From Acanthacorydalis orientalis (taxonomy: Eukaryota > Arthropoda > Insecta > Megaloptera > Corydalidae): a stretch of 64,000 nt of DNA. Positions 38,820 to 51,897 of the stretch are shown piece by piece. The number at the start of each line of letters is the position of its first letter. Positions within the stretch are counted from its first letter, which is position 1. The translations under genes were made by a program, and so were the position numbers. Below the pieces are notes generated by a model. It made no database searches, had not been told where the DNA came from, and saw only the letters and a list, made by a program, of their open reading frames with translations. The stretch is from contig CM068313.1 of NCBI GenBank assembly GCA_034766995.1, forward strand, positions 23,657,512 to 23,721,511. Reading direction: 5' to 3'.

Positions 38820-41047
38820 TTATGTATGTGTATATATATATATATATATATGTATATACATATATGTGTGTAAAAGATAAATTTACTTAATTTTCGATAA
38901 AAATAGAAGAGTTTTAATTTTATATCACACATATTTTGCTATTTTGAACTACTGTATAGTGAAACGTAATATCTAAAATAATTCATTTAAATGTAATATT
39001 AATCAAGTGTTGCATATCATTTACAATACAAGCATGTTGCAATTCATATATTTACGTTTATATATTCATTATTATTGGTTTATGCTCTATACAAGCTTAT
39101 TACCACTTGTAAAGAAGTCTATTGGCGCTGATACTGAATTAGGTTGCCCTACATTTGTTACAATTACCTCCTGTGCCCTCTGATCGACTGCATTAATAAG
39201 AAATCATCATACAGTAAACAACTTATATTGCACCATACTTATTTCCTGCATTGCACTCTTATTTTAAGTTTGACCCTACTTGGGTTGTACAAGTAGTGTT
39301 TTTTTTTTAATTTATAGTAATTATTAAAAAATGGGCCAATGTCAGTTAGTATTGCAAAATTATACCTAATAAAATTTCCTTTATTTTTCAATTTCTAATT
39401 GTAAAAAAAAATATTATGGAATCATTTAAACACGTAAAAATTGAATATATATATATATATATAATATGTGCGTATGAATGTATGTAGGTATTATATAAAT
39501 ATATTATCGTTAACAAATTTATAAACAATTATTAAGATACACATTTACACTTCTAATAAAAAACAAGTTTTATTCAAAAGAACAAAGCAATATATTTTTC
39601 AACTTAAAACTCTTCAATTTCTTATATTTATTTTTTTTCTAAACACAATTACAAGATTTTGAAACAGATAAACTCAAAAAATAATTTCTTCTTGCAATAT
39701 TTGTTACTATATATAATGTTCAAGTTAAAATTTTATACCATTAACAGTACTCACTATGTCAAAACCTAATACTAGACATAGAAAATACAAATTTACTGAT
39801 CAACATTGTTGTAATCAAGTTATTTATTTTAAATCAAGTCCATACTTTTAAAATTAACAAAAAAATTAAGGTTCTTTTTAATAACATGTATTCTTAATTC
39901 TTCTTATGAAACACTCTGAAACTGCAAAGAAATATTATCTCCGTATTTAAAACGCAATTACTGCTTTAAGAGTTAATTATTTTAAAGTACGATAAATGAT
40001 TTTATCTGTATATGAGACATAATACATTACGGATAAAAAATCACTAGTCTTTTTATTTTTTACATAAATAAAATAAAATATTGGATAAATGAATTTTTCA
40101 CTCACCTCACAAACCATAAAAAGAAATCTATCAAAAATGTTCAAGAATTGATTTTTAATTGTTGTTTATACGCATTTTCACCGGCGATGAATGCGCATAA
40201 GCGACAATCAAAAATGATCTATTAATTGTTAATTAAATGATCAGTTACTGAATATATTTGTTTAGAATTTTTTTGTAGTTTGTGGACTGAATGAAAAATT
40301 CATTTGTAAAAGTAAATTTAGTCACAATCTCAAAATTATATTGATTTAAAACATATCTCTTAAATTTATGAATGGGACTGCTCTGCCAAAAACAGTACTC
40401 CTATTCATAAAAAAAGAAATGAATAATTTTTATACACAACATATTTAAAAATATAATACTTTGATTTTTTGCACATATACTTTATTTTAAGTATCTAGTT
40501 CAATAAGCTGTCAAATTAAATGTATTTTTGACAAAAATAATCATGTTTTTTTTCAAATTCGATGTACAGTATAATCATGTTAAGGTGCAAAATAAAATGT
40601 CAATGTATTAAATGAAATGTTTAATCAGCCAAAATGTAATTAGGCTGTTAGATTTATAATCATAATTCATACATCAATAAACTATTAAAATTTCACTCAA
40701 ATTTGACACAAAAATAAATGAAGTTCATAACATGAAAGTGACAATTTAGTTTTTAGTACTGTGGATAAATTCTCTTTCATAAATAAATTTTAAGTACCTT
40801 AGGTGATCTGAAAATGATGATATTAGCATTGAAATTCTCACAAGTAACAGTCAAAAGTACCATTCTTGAATACTTTTGATGAAAAAAAGTTATGGTTGGA
40901 GGAGGAATACATTTATAAAAGTGGTAATTGTTGATTTTTATAAAAATTAGTGCACCACGAAAATGCATTAAAACTATTAATTACATTAGTTGACTCATAT
41001 AATACATAAGTAAATAATTTCACATTTTTATAAACGTAAATATAAAA

Positions 41048-41092
<45 letters not shown>

Positions 41093-43868
41093 CATGTATG
41101 TGTGTGTGTGTGTGTAAGCGCGCGCACGTGCTAGTAGAGTGCGTGCATGTTTAGTTATATACAAAAATTGATTGTTAAGTAGTAGCATTTTCAGTTATTT
41201 GTTAACTATAACGCCAGCAAACAAAGATACGTATGTTTCTGAGACAGATTTTATTAAGCACGTACTCAACATATGATGATTGGTGCGAAGTCTATATAAA
41301 TACAGACATAACAATACTACAAACATTTTAAACGAATTCTCGTGTATTGGATTAAAAGGGCTTTTTTATTAATGAAATAATTCGAGAATGTTACACTAAT
41401 AATGCGAATTGACTATTTAATTCAGAAAATATACTACTTTAGACAAAACCGGATTAAACTGTCGTTAAACTGTGCGGTTTTAACCAGTTCTATTTAAGAG
41501 ATTATAAAAATTATATTTAAGAATATAAAATTTCATATTGTTTTAGTTTCAAATGTTTGTTGCGTTTATAAAAAAAATATGATTAAAATAATATTAACAG
41601 CATTGTATAATAAAGTTTGAAATATACATAATCAGATTTATTTTTAACTTGCATATATTATTTAATAACAATGAAACTGTGTTTAATATATAACAGCCTA
41701 TCTTTTATATTATACTTTGTGTTATGTTTTACTTTCACTGATTCAATTCCTATCGGAAATCCAGAAGCCGTGAGTATAATACAATATTTTCATTACATAT
41801 ATTTATAAATATTTTCAAAACAATTTATGGCAATTTTTAATAGCAATTTACTAATAATGTATTATTATAGAACTATCGATAATCTATCAATTACAACACT
41901 AGATATTTATTATTATATAAAAATTAATTACATGATAAATTTAAAAAGAACTGCATACAAACTTGATTTTTTTACTACTTATATTTAAATGAATTATTTT
42001 TTTATCCATAAGCCACAAACAATTTTTTTTGAACGAAAATGTTCAATAAATAACTATTAATCGATTGTAATTGTTATTTACGCGCATTTCGATGGCCATA
42101 TCATCATCGGTAATTATCTGGTCCCCTGATGACGACGGCATGGCCATCAAAATTTTCATACACAATAATAAAAAAAGCCAACAATAATTCATTGAACATT
42201 TTTGACTAAAAAAAAATTCATTTGAGAAAGTGAATTACGAGTAGGCTGTCATAACTGTTACTGTAGCTACTTATGATAACCAAATTATTATCAAACTTTG
42301 AACATAAGATACTATAAGTTTAAAAAAAATGAGTGAAAAAATATGAGAAAATATATGAGTGACTAAAGATAATATATTACATAACTGGTATCAATGTATA
42401 TTTAAAAAAAAAATCACTTTAACAAGTGCCTTTAATAAAATTCAATATTTATTTTTATTGTACACTATATGATTCGATTTTATCACTAAAGATATAATCT
42501 GGTTTTACATTATACTGTAAAATACACATTATTTTATTTTTATGAATTTTAATATGTACTTTTAGACAAAAAATATAGAATAATAAAAAATATAACTATA
42601 TTTATATCAATAAAGTACAACTTTAATATTAAAATTAAACAAATTATAATTAATAATAAACTTTAAATTCTATTGTAAAAAAAAGTAAGATACGTAACAA
42701 AATATTAATAAAAAATTTTTTGCAGGCTGTGAAAAATATGCACAAAATACCTCAATGGCATTGTTTACGCTATCGAAAATTTGACCTAGTAAGAAGATGT
42801 AGACATTATCGACTAGGTCCTGGAAAAAGGCAATAAATATCCAAACTTTCTGTACAGAATAAACTTACAATAAAGAAGTGTTAATTTTAATAAATAATGA
42901 ACTTTCAAGTAATATTTTTGATTTTAAATTGCATCAATCAAATGACCACAAAACAATGATGCATTACATAAAATAATAACTAAAATAAGGATTGTATATG
43001 TTTAATGCATGTTTAATATCTAGTGATTTGTTAATTTTCTGTATTTTTTATATAATTCAATCTTTCTTTTATAAATATATATTTAAAGTTTTTCTTGTTT
43101 AAGTAATGTATAAATTATGTATATATGAAAAAAATAAATATTTGTATAATTTTACAGTTGGAAAAAATCTATATAAACACTTGAATTGAGTAAACATTCA
43201 TATAAAATGAACATTTGTATTTGTTGTCATATCTTTAAATAGGAAAATAAATGAAAATAAACAATAATATATAATCAAAACTACAATTATAAGTATTATC
43301 CATGATATTTTTCACTACTGTATAATAGTTTAAACATTTTTTTTTATATCAAATATTTTACAAAAAATAGAGGTTTAAAAAATAAATTATTTAAACAAAG
43401 ATCTATTGTTAATTTTTCCTATATAGAACATTAGATTCATGTTACATTAATTGCCAACTTTTCAACATTTTCTTAATTTGAATATCATTACAACTTCTTC
43501 ATTTCCTATAATATACTTTTGTTTTTTTGGGAATATCGTACATCTGATATTCTATTACGTAACTCTAAATTGAAAAGTTAATTTTCAATTAATTTATTGA
43601 AAAATTAATTGAATGTTGAATAATGTTAATGAAAAATTAATTGAAAAGTTATATATAATAATTTAATTAGTTACATGTTTTATATACTTTGTATAATTGC
43701 AGTTGGTATATATCAATATTTCCTATAGTATAGTAAATATGTTTGTATTTACTTTAAAGAAAAACATAAACAGAATTTATTACTTTGAAGTAAGCACTGA
43801 TAATAAAAAAATAAACATGAAGTACTTTTTATCAAACATAAAAATACATGACATCTTAGTTTCAAAAT

Positions 43869-43919
<51 letters not shown>

Positions 43920-44862
43920 AAAATACTTATTATAATATAAATACTTATGTTTTTCTAATCATTCTCTTCTATCCACGTGTTACTAATAAATTATGTTTAA
44001 TACAATAAAAAATCATTAATAATTTAAATCATAAAAAAACTAAACTAAATCAAATTAATTTTTAAAAAATGTAAGATATCAATTTACTTACATCTTTAAT
44101 AGAAGCTGATCCAGGAAGGCCAGTACGAAAGTAATCCTTATTTTGAGACACATTAACCACAGATTTTGATTTCACTGCATTAAGAGTATTAAATAATGAT
44201 ATGGTTGCATGTTTATGAGCAAGTTCTTCTAAATTATCATATACTTTATCAGACTCTGAACTTTCTAGAGTTAAAAGTTCCTGTGAAAAAAAAACAATAA
44301 TATAAATAAGAATGTATGTCATATTACCTTAAATTTACATTCGATTTGATATAAAATTTACTTCAGTAATTAAGCAATTAGAAAGTTATATAAACAAAAC
44401 ATAATAAAAAATTCTACAATTATCTATTAATAATTCTAAATTAATTTTTTAATTTCAACTTCAAAATATTCTAAACATTTTTTTAAAAATGCATTAATAT
44501 CTATTTTTGGAAAAAATCTATAATGCTTTAAATATATTTTACATTAAATATAGACATGCAAATATGGGGAAAAAACGGACTAGACATTACATATACAGAC
44601 ATATATGCATTATTGTATTATATTACAATATTAAAATAATCGAAAACTTCCTTACTTCTTCAGATGTAATGAAATATAACTGTGAATGTTTTTGCCATTC
44701 ATAATGCTCATTTTGTATACGATGTGGAAAAAAACATGCGCTTAATATTTTTACATTATCTGCACATATATTGTGATTAATGTAAATAGGTGTTGAATTT
44801 CCAGGCATAAAAACATACACTAAAAAAAAGTTAGGAGTAAATGTGTAAATGTGTGAATATGT

Positions 44863-44940
<78 letters not shown>

Positions 44941-47359
44941 TACAAATTCAAGTACTTAAAGATATTAAAACTTAAATAAATGTCAAGTTTTCAAAGAGAG
45001 ATAAAGGAAGTTAATTTTTATATAACAAAGCAATTCTTATTCTCTATAATAACAACATATTTTTGTAGAAAGTATAAAATATAATTATAATAGATATAAT
45101 AATAAAAGAATATTGTTTAATTGCTAGTTACTTTTTTTTATACATTGATCCAACATTATCTCAGAGTTGAAGAAATATAAATAAGATATATGTATGTATA
45201 TGTGTGTATGTGTATGTATGTATGTGTGTGTGTATGAATGTGTGTGTATATATATATAAATGTTTGCACATATTTATACATACATACAATATATATACAA
45301 ACATAAAAGCACACATATGTGTAAATATAAATCAAAATAACATACAAGAATCATTTTTTGTAATGGCTGCAACTATACTACTTTTTGGATCTCCACATAA
45401 ATGTTTCACTTCGACTGAAACTGTCCATATTAATGTCAAAGTTAATAAATTCCACACACACAGCCTTTTTTCACTGGCTGTTACAATAAGATGACACTGA
45501 TCTGTATTTCCAAAAAGAACATGACTAAGAGGTTGTGTAACATAAGGAGAATAAGTCAATGAACATTTTAATTCACAAGAATCTGGAATCCATACTGTTA
45601 AACTTGAATTAAAACAAGCTGCAAGGAGAGATCCATCATATGAAAAACATGCACTTGTTACGGGAAAATCACGATAATATGCAACTGAAGAACAGCACCA
45701 TGATACTCGTTTTTCTATAAAAAAAAAATATATTTTTTTTATTTATTAATTAAAAACATTTATATATGAAACATATATAAATGTTTACAACAATACAATA
45801 ATATTTTACCTATTAGATATTTAAGAAAATTCTTTAGTAAAGAATAGAATATGTAAATTTTTAAACATTAATCACCAATAAATTAAAAATCATTAGTTAA
45901 TGAAAAAAAAAACCTACTGTAAATATCTGAAGAGTCAATCAACTTCCAAATTTTAATTTTTTTATCTGTTCCTGTAGTGACACACATTAATTTAGAATTT
46001 TCTGTTTGGGCTGTCAATGATGGTTTGAAAATTATAGAATGTACGGTGCCATCATGAGGTAACACAATACATGTATTTTGATTCCAAAATTGAGATGTGC
46101 TATCAAAATTCCAGAATTTTAAATATACTTCCAAATTTGTCTCTTCATCATCTCTTTCTTCAACTGTAGCAAGCCAAAATCCAAACCTACTTAATGCAAC
46201 TTTAATTACATCACTATTATAGATTACTTGATTTCTTTCTTGTGTAAGGTAATTTTTTCCAGTAATATCCAACTAAAAATAGAATTTTGACTGAATTTAT
46301 TAAAATATAGATGATAAAAATACATAAACATACTTTTTAGATACTAACATTATATAATAAAGTTTTTGTTTGTGGTGAATAAAATTGAATGTGACCTGTT
46401 CGACTATTTAAAACCAAAGACCACGTTCTGAAATCAAAATTTAATCCTGCAGGAAAAAGTGGTTTAGATGTTCCTGTAATAACACCCCACGACATTTGCT
46501 GAATAGTACACTTTAAGTTTTGCTGTCCATCAATTATTTGAATAGCTAAAATATTCAGTTTAATAATTTAATTGAAATAAATCTACAATTTACAATCAAA
46601 ACATACTTCAAAGTAAAACTACAAAACCGGACTTTAAAAAAAAATGATAATAAGTATACAAAAAAGTATTTTAAAAAATGTACTTTTAACTTATAAAAGT
46701 ATATTAACTTACCATTGTCTACAGAAGAGATAGCAACTTTTGAATTGTTGTTATTAACAGAAATGTGAACTAAAGGTGCTTGCATTCGAGGTAAAAAAAA
46801 TTTCTGTTGTGGTGTATCTATAAACCACTTAACTAAAACACATTCTCCTCCACCGGAATAAAAATAACTTCCATTATAAGAAAAACTAATACATGTTACT
46901 GGTAACGTATGCCAGTGAAATACAGTTTGTTTTATATTTTTATTAAATAAATTTCGCCATATTACAATTCGTCCTGTATTATCACCAGTAGCTACAATTA
47001 GTTCTGTAGGATGGCAACATAGACTCACAAAATTTCTCTTTGAAGCAATAAAGTATGCATTTTTTTCATTTTTTTTTACAACAGACTGTATTAATAATTT
47101 ATTTTTTTGGACAATCGCAAAAAAATTATTTTCAACTGTTCCTCCAACATTCAATACCCATTTTTCTTGACTGCAAATAATCTTTTGAATCTCTTTAATC
47201 AGAGTAAAGGATTTAGCTGAATATAAGCAAATTACATTTTCTGTACCTTGTACATTTTCAAATGCTACAAGAATATTATATAACTCATCTTTAGAGGGTA
47301 ACAAGAAAAAATAATTAACTACTGAACTTTCATTATGATCCAATTCCTGAAAATATATA

Positions 47360-47419
<60 letters not shown>

Positions 47420-48493
47420 AATCTATAATATTCTATATACATCATCGACATATGTATATAAATGATGTCTCTATCATAAATGTTCCTAGAGTAAATCACA
47501 TTTACAACATTTAATTTAAAAAAGAAAAATAAACTACTTTTACTTGTATTATATACATAGATAATTTTCAATGTATTACTGTCATATGTATATTTATTGT
47601 TCTAATCCTATATGCTAATATATCAGTTGTTCTTAATAATAATATATACACACACAGACATATATAAATACAATCTCGAACTGGGATATATTATTTTTCT
47701 AAATAAATCAAAATGCAATAGAGAAAAAGGAATATTACTTTCATTATGAATAAAAGTTTTTAAAAATTTACTTGCAGTGAAATGTTTCACTGTCAATATA
47801 TTTCCTGTTGACACAGTATTTATCAAAACCATAATACATACATAGTTCAACACTAATTTCACAAGTCATTTACAGAACATAAATTGACCTCTAAATGCAA
47901 ATTAAATTTAACTTTAAGTACAAAAATTTAAATTTCATGGTTTGAAAATAAATTTCTACCAATTTGCACCAGCTCTAAGACCATATTCAACAAGAAATGG
48001 AAGAAATTCAACATATTTATATATAAACATATCTTTTTTATCATTGAGAAAATCCAGTGCTATCACACATCTAGATAGTATGATTTTACACAATTCCAAA
48101 ACATGTCTTTACACAGATACATACACAAGCACACAAATTACCCATGTAATAAACTTACATTCCTTCCAAATTCAATTCCAGTTTCAATATTAAATACAAA
48201 TAATTCTCCAGTCACTGAACATGCTGTAAAATATTTTTCATTGTGTAAACAAACAAAAATAGCAACTATAGCATTTACTATTCCATGATAACTCCTTACT
48301 AACTCGCCAGTAACAGTACTATAAGCATGAACAATGTTGTATTGAATTGTTAACAATAACCTAAAACGAAAATAAACGATAAAATAAACATTAAAAGTTA
48401 AAAATTCTGTACGTACTGTCCCTCTAAAGCAAATATTGGTTTTTTATTTATAATACATCCACCTCCTTTCCTAGATACGGTTAATTTATCCAT
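34532..48493 (-). CDS. WDR75: WDR75 / UTP17 nucleolar WD40-repeat protein (9 exons, 843 aa)
   Basis: Exons in transcript order: 48493-48417, 48360-48159, 47346-46713, 46545-46349, 46272-45918, 45714-45346, 44819-44656, 44280-44092, 34876-34532. All introns are GT..AG, and the phases join without a stop to give 2532 nt (843 aa; human WDR75 is about 830). The protein starts [12 protein letters not shown]. Residues about 27-93 hold a WD repeat ([11 protein letters not shown]). Further matches to WDR75 are [25 protein letters not shown] and FLPRMQ (exon 3), [12 protein letters not shown] (exon 4), [12 protein letters not shown] (exon 5), [14 protein letters not shown] (exons 5-6) and DSLYVFMPG (exons 6-7). 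The last exon aligns through [15 protein letters not shown] with the human C-terminal region and ends in a short acidic tail. The family belongs to the UtpA (t-UTP) part of the SSU processome, acting in nucleolar pre-rRNA transcription and 18S processing. The join of exons 2 and 3 rests on phase and alignment; a missed microexon is possible. The last intron is 9.2 kb. Confidence 0.9.
35105..37140 (+). mobile_element. Decayed piggyBac-family DNA transposon in the last intron of WDR75
   Basis: TTAA at 35105-35108 is followed by CCCTTTATGCTCC, typical of a piggyBac left end. From the ATG at 35396 an acidic N-terminus (YESESD) begins. The frame is then broken by many stops and shifts, but fragments of piggyBac transposase remain in order. 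These are [12 protein letters not shown]...RYLHVNG (about 35970-36040), [11 protein letters not shown] and [16 protein letters not shown] (36180-36410), [17 protein letters not shown] then FIRKTLK (about 36625-36700), and a zinc-ribbon remnant with SCV...FPCKRH...FKIYHT (37035-37135). The DDD catalytic region is present only in pieces, so the element cannot move itself. I found no matching right-end inverted repeat with TTAA. It sits opposite in strand to WDR75. Confidence 0.85.
36745..36850. repeat. AT-only minisatellite inside the piggyBac remnant
   Basis: Repeats of about 15 bp of the form AATATATATTAAAT interrupt the transposase relic and are a later expansion. Confidence 0.8.
37141..40086. 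other. WDR75 last intron, no gene recognised
   Basis: AT-rich DNA. Two TATA-like strings occur (TATAAAAACCC near 37792 and TATAAAAAGAG near 38016), but no supported reading frame follows either; the 69-codon frame at 38032 has no signal peptide, motif or splice support. A long TA block lies at 38646-38868 and a short one at 39443-39464. Confidence 0.5.
38646..38868. repeat. Long (TA)n microsatellite
   Basis: About 220 bp of nearly pure TA with a few TAA, ACA and TATG interruptions. Confidence 0.95.
40087..40305. mobile_element. MITE-like palindromic element, copy 1
   Basis: It is bounded by perfect 14-bp inverted repeats AAATGAATTTTTCA and TGAAAAATTCATTT, with CACAAAC/GTTTGTG further in. 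The centre is a strong hairpin: arms around 40149-40177 and 40190-40217 pair (ATTTTTAATTGTTGTTTAT with the complement of ATAAGCGACAATCAAAAAT), with a loop near TTCACCGGCGATG. There is no ORF. Copy 2 at 41987 shares the same order of motifs, so this is a family. The target-site duplication is unclear. Confidence 0.7.
41049..41130. repeat. (TA)n-(TG)n-(GC)n compound microsatellite
   Basis: A TA run of about 43 bp, then TGTG repeats, then GCGCGCAC; alternating purine-pyrimidine with Z-DNA potential. Confidence 0.9.
41293..41300 (+). promoter_or_regulatory. Possible TATA box of the nested peptide gene
   Basis: TATATAAA in a locally less AT-biased context (GCGAAGTCTATATAAATAC). Position and orientation fit a promoter for the gene starting at 41671, but TATA-like strings are common in this DNA. 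Confidence 0.3.
41671..42836 (+). CDS. Nested two-exon gene for a 69-aa secreted cationic peptide
   Basis: Exon 1 is 41671-41769 (ends GCC/GTGAGT). Exon 2 is 42726-42836, after TTTTTTGCAG; the junction is phase 0. The ATG has an insect-type context (TAACAATGA). Residues 1-25 are a signal peptide with core [11 protein letters not shown], and cleavage is likely after TDS, before IPIGNPEA. The mature part is about 44 residues and strongly basic (Lys, Arg and His outnumber Asp and Glu about 15 to 2). Its two cysteines, in [13 protein letters not shown], would form one 11-residue disulfide loop. It ends RLGPGKRQ, where GKR is a classical Gly-amidation plus dibasic cleavage signal, predicting a C-terminal Pro-amide. 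AATAAA signals follow at 42858 and 42869. I do not recognise the family. A neuropeptide or hormone precursor, or a cationic antimicrobial peptide, are both reasonable. It lies in the last WDR75 intron on the opposite strand. Confidence 0.7.
41987..42223. mobile_element. MITE-like palindromic element, copy 2 (in the peptide-gene intron)
   Basis: AAATGAATT and AATTCATTT ends, internal CACAAAC, TGTTCAAT/ATTGAACA and GATGGCCAT/ATGGCCATC inverted repeats. The centre, around GGTAATTATCTGGTCC, is flanked by TCATC/GATGA. The motif order (AAATGAATT, CACAAAC, AAAATGTTCAA, CGCATTT) matches copy 1 at 40087. Homology may run some 20 bp past the right end. No ORF. Confidence 0.65.
42858..42874 (+). terminator. 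Poly(A) signals of the peptide gene
   Basis: Two AATAAA hexamers (42858-42863 and 42869-42874), 22 and 33 nt past the stop codon. Confidence 0.6.
42875..44091. other. WDR75 last intron, 5' part, no gene recognised
   Basis: AT-rich intronic DNA. It contains a small self-complementary cluster of TTAATTTTCAATTAATT-like strings at about 43572-43650 and a TA run at 43874-43917. The plus-strand open frame reaching into the TA run is not supported. Confidence 0.5.
43874..43917. repeat. (TA)n microsatellite
   Basis: An uninterrupted TA run of about 44 bp. Confidence 0.9.
44867..44938. repeat. (TA)n microsatellite in WDR75 intron 6
   Basis: TA run of about 72 bp, a few dozen bases upstream of the exon 7 acceptor. 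A TG-rich block at 45188-45250 is in the same intron. Confidence 0.9.
47363..47413. repeat. (TA)n microsatellite in WDR75 intron 2
   Basis: TA run of about 50 bp that starts only about 16 bp upstream of the exon 3 acceptor, overlapping the expected branch-point region. Confidence 0.9.
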
Positions 48494-48829
48494 TTTTTTT
48501 CTTATTTGGTTTTAAATATATTCTTCAATGAGATGAACACAACACGTGTGGAAGTTCAATGTCAATTTGTACCACAGAGTACATAAAGATTAATAGATTA
48601 GTTTATATGGAAAAAAACTTCTTAACACAACTAACATACATACTAAGAAATTCAATTGTTAACTATGAGATCGGTCAAAATAAATTCAATTAATAGAAGT
48701 CTAATGTTTAAAATAATGTAAATAAATGATAAAAAAAGATTATAATTTGGAGAAATTAAACATTTCTTTGGATGCCAACATAAACATAGAAACACTGTGT
48801 ATATACATGTGTACACACGTGTATATACA

Positions 48830-48833
<4 letters not shown>

Positions 48834-48908
<75 letters not shown>

Positions 48909-48920
48909 ATATATATATAT
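48834..48920. repeat. (TA)n microsatellite
   Basis: TA run of about 85 bp with one TC interruption. Confidence 0.9.
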
Positions 48921-51379
48921 GCATATAACACTCCCACCACTCGCAACGTACTTAATTTAATATATTTTGATCTTTTTTTCAAAGTATAATTCAGGTAATT
49001 ATTCCATTTTAATACAAATTTATTATAAAAAATCTTTAGATTAGGTAGTAATTATATGCATTTTTTATTACAAGTGCATAATATAAATTGAAATCTACGA
49101 AAAAAATATGAATTTCTAACCTAAACACTAGTATGGCATAGTATTTATAACACAAAAATATAGAAACCAGTTATAAAAATTATTTATTTATAAAATATTT
49201 GGTATGACTATTTGAAGGGTTTTCAGCCCGGAAGCCCTTTTATTAGTGTGTTCAATTATATACAACATAATATACTAATACATATTTTTTTAATGAAGAA
49301 AAATAAAGAACCCCCATTTCTTTCAAAAATTATATTTATTCTTTACACTATTTTAAAAACTTCATTTTTTAAAAATTAATACAACAAGAAAGTAAACAAA
49401 AATAATCATAAATATTTTATATCATATTGTATATATTACATTTACAAATACACCACACTCAATGTATTGTTAATATAAATAAAAACTATATATTCATATT
49501 ACATTTTTTTATAAAATTTATATCTTTTAGACAATGGCTGTGACTCTTAAAAATTTTCTAAGCAACTAGACTAGTTCACACGCATAGTGCACACAAATAC
49601 AAAGTCACATCAAGTTTATTAATTTTTGTAAATAGTTCATAAATTACCTGCTCCATTTATCACAACTATAAAAAAATAATAACAAAGTACAAAAACCTTC
49701 AATTAGCTGTTATTCAATTGAGCAAAAAAAATTCAATAACAGTAAGTATAAAATTATTTTAAAATTAAGTCATTCATCCAATCACCTTTGAATTATAAAA
49801 TGTATGCTTATTGAAGGCTACAAAACAATTCTAAAATTAATCTGTACAATTTCATGTTAAGATTCGTTCATTAATATCAATTATTATCAATAAATTTAAA
49901 AGTAAATCATTTTGTAAGTAAAATTCGTATTACGAGATCTAAATACTATAAGAATGTATTAATAAATGAAATAGTAGGTGTAAACGGAAGACAAGTTGAA
50001 ATTGTATCAGATTAAGAATTAAATCTAAGTTTATAGAAATAACAACAATTATTAACAAGTATTTTTACAATTACCTGTATATCCAAACACGCTTATAATA
50101 AAAATACAAAAAATTTTGGAAATGCATAATTAGTTAAAAATATAAAAAATATGATCAAAGTTTATTGTTCTGTAAAATTACGTATATGTGTGTTTGGTTG
50201 AGAAAATATATGTATAATTTATTAAAAATGAATTTACAATTAAATGATGATGAACTGTAGAAACTTCATAACTAAATAATACATTATTTTGATTACCAAT
50301 ATATGAATGTATATCTGATGACAGTTGCAGTTTTACATCTAGAAAAATAAAATTAAAACCTTTATTTCTATATTGAGCATAGTTTAATTCATCATCATTA
50401 AAAAGTAAACAAAGTAAAAATATTGTTTAAATTTATAAACAAAGAAATATGAAAAATTAAATATTACTCTAGATAAATTCTTCTAATAAATACTATATAT
50501 AATATACTATTATATTTGGACAGTCGGCCAACAAGTGATATGAAGAAGGTAAAGAAAATATAGTTTATATTTCAATATTGTACATTATATTAACACACAT
50601 AAGTAACGTTTACACACTTTTGCACATTAAGTCTCAAACCAATTTAGAACACACGTTTACACTGTTAACTGCATTTAACATTATACATACATTTTAGTCA
50701 TTTCATCACTTATTGTTTTGAATTTAAAAACAGTTAAAATTAAAATACATAAATGGTGTTATTATCATTTACTTAAAGCATTACATTCAAAAAAAGCTAA
50801 TCAAGAATTATAGTAAATATTAAAGGTTTTATTTTAAAAACTGAATTAATAAAAATGAATAACAGTTTCTATTCATGAAACAAAATCAGTCAAGAATCAT
50901 TAAATAAAAATTATTCAAAATCATCATATTAAATTCTAAAATATTTTCATAAAATCAGAAATTACAATTATTAAAATCTTTTATGACATTTTGTAAAATT
51001 ATAATTTCTAGAATATTTTGTTTCCTTTTTTAATGCCATCAAATCAACATGAAAAAACAAAATCACTTTGTACACTTTTAACACTTCCTTTAATTACAAA
51101 ATTATACTCAAAATAACATATAATGATGTTTATTTGAATGAGATTGATATGGTTAATGAAAATAAAAAAATATTTAACTCTTTCCTTTAATTCCCAAGGA
51201 AAGCAGCACCTTTATGAGAAATACTTTACTATCTAATTTTCAATTTAATATATTTAAAAATCTGTTTAAAATATGTACTTCCAAAATAATGAATAATTAT
51301 TTTACACTCATGTTTAAATTATATTCAACATATATACATCTGAATTAATATGTATATATTACACATATGATACATATAA

Positions 51380-51561
<182 letters not shown>

Positions 51562-51897
51562 ATTTATTCACAAGATTCTAATTTTTATTTGTTTGTGTTA
51601 TGCATATGTGAACGTTTGCAAGCATGTATGTTTGTTTATATATATATATATATAAATCATACTGAAACATACAAAAGAAAACAAACGATCATTTTCTTTC
51701 ACACTCAAACGGATTCTTGTATGCTCAAACAGATTAACTTATATACAAACACACTTAATATTATTCACACATTTGGCAATAATTTTGAAATTTTATACAA
51801 ACGGAATATTATATGTTTCTTCGGCAGGAAAGAGTTAAATACATATATATTTTAAAACTTTTTAAACATTCATTTCATCGTAATACTGTTTGATTTT

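Larger units (their letters stand above)
40306..41670. other. WDR75 last intron / upstream region of the nested peptide gene
   Basis: It contains a TA block followed by TG and GC repeats (41049-41130) and a TATATAAA at 41293-41300, about 370 bp before the peptide gene ATG, a possible core promoter. A 63-codon minus-strand frame at 40777-40968 ends in an AAG/GTACTT donor-like site. It is not needed by WDR75 and has no recognised homology, so it is not called. Confidence 0.5.

Noticed and set aside
40777..40968. A possible extra WDR75 exon ([17 protein letters not shown]...) with an AAG/GTACTT donor
   Set aside because: WDR75 exons 8 and 9 already join in phase and align across the junction, no good acceptor at the right phase was found, and no homology is recognised.
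47623..47862. A possible WDR75 exon between exons 2 and 3 ([16 protein letters not shown])
   Set aside because: Its acceptor and donor phases do not fit the flanking phase-0 boundaries without a stop, and the direct join of exons 2 and 3 gives the expected protein length.
49205..49250. Small AAGGG...CCCTT hairpin in GC-richer sequence
   Set aside because: The stem is only about 5-6 bp, too weak to claim an RNA gene.
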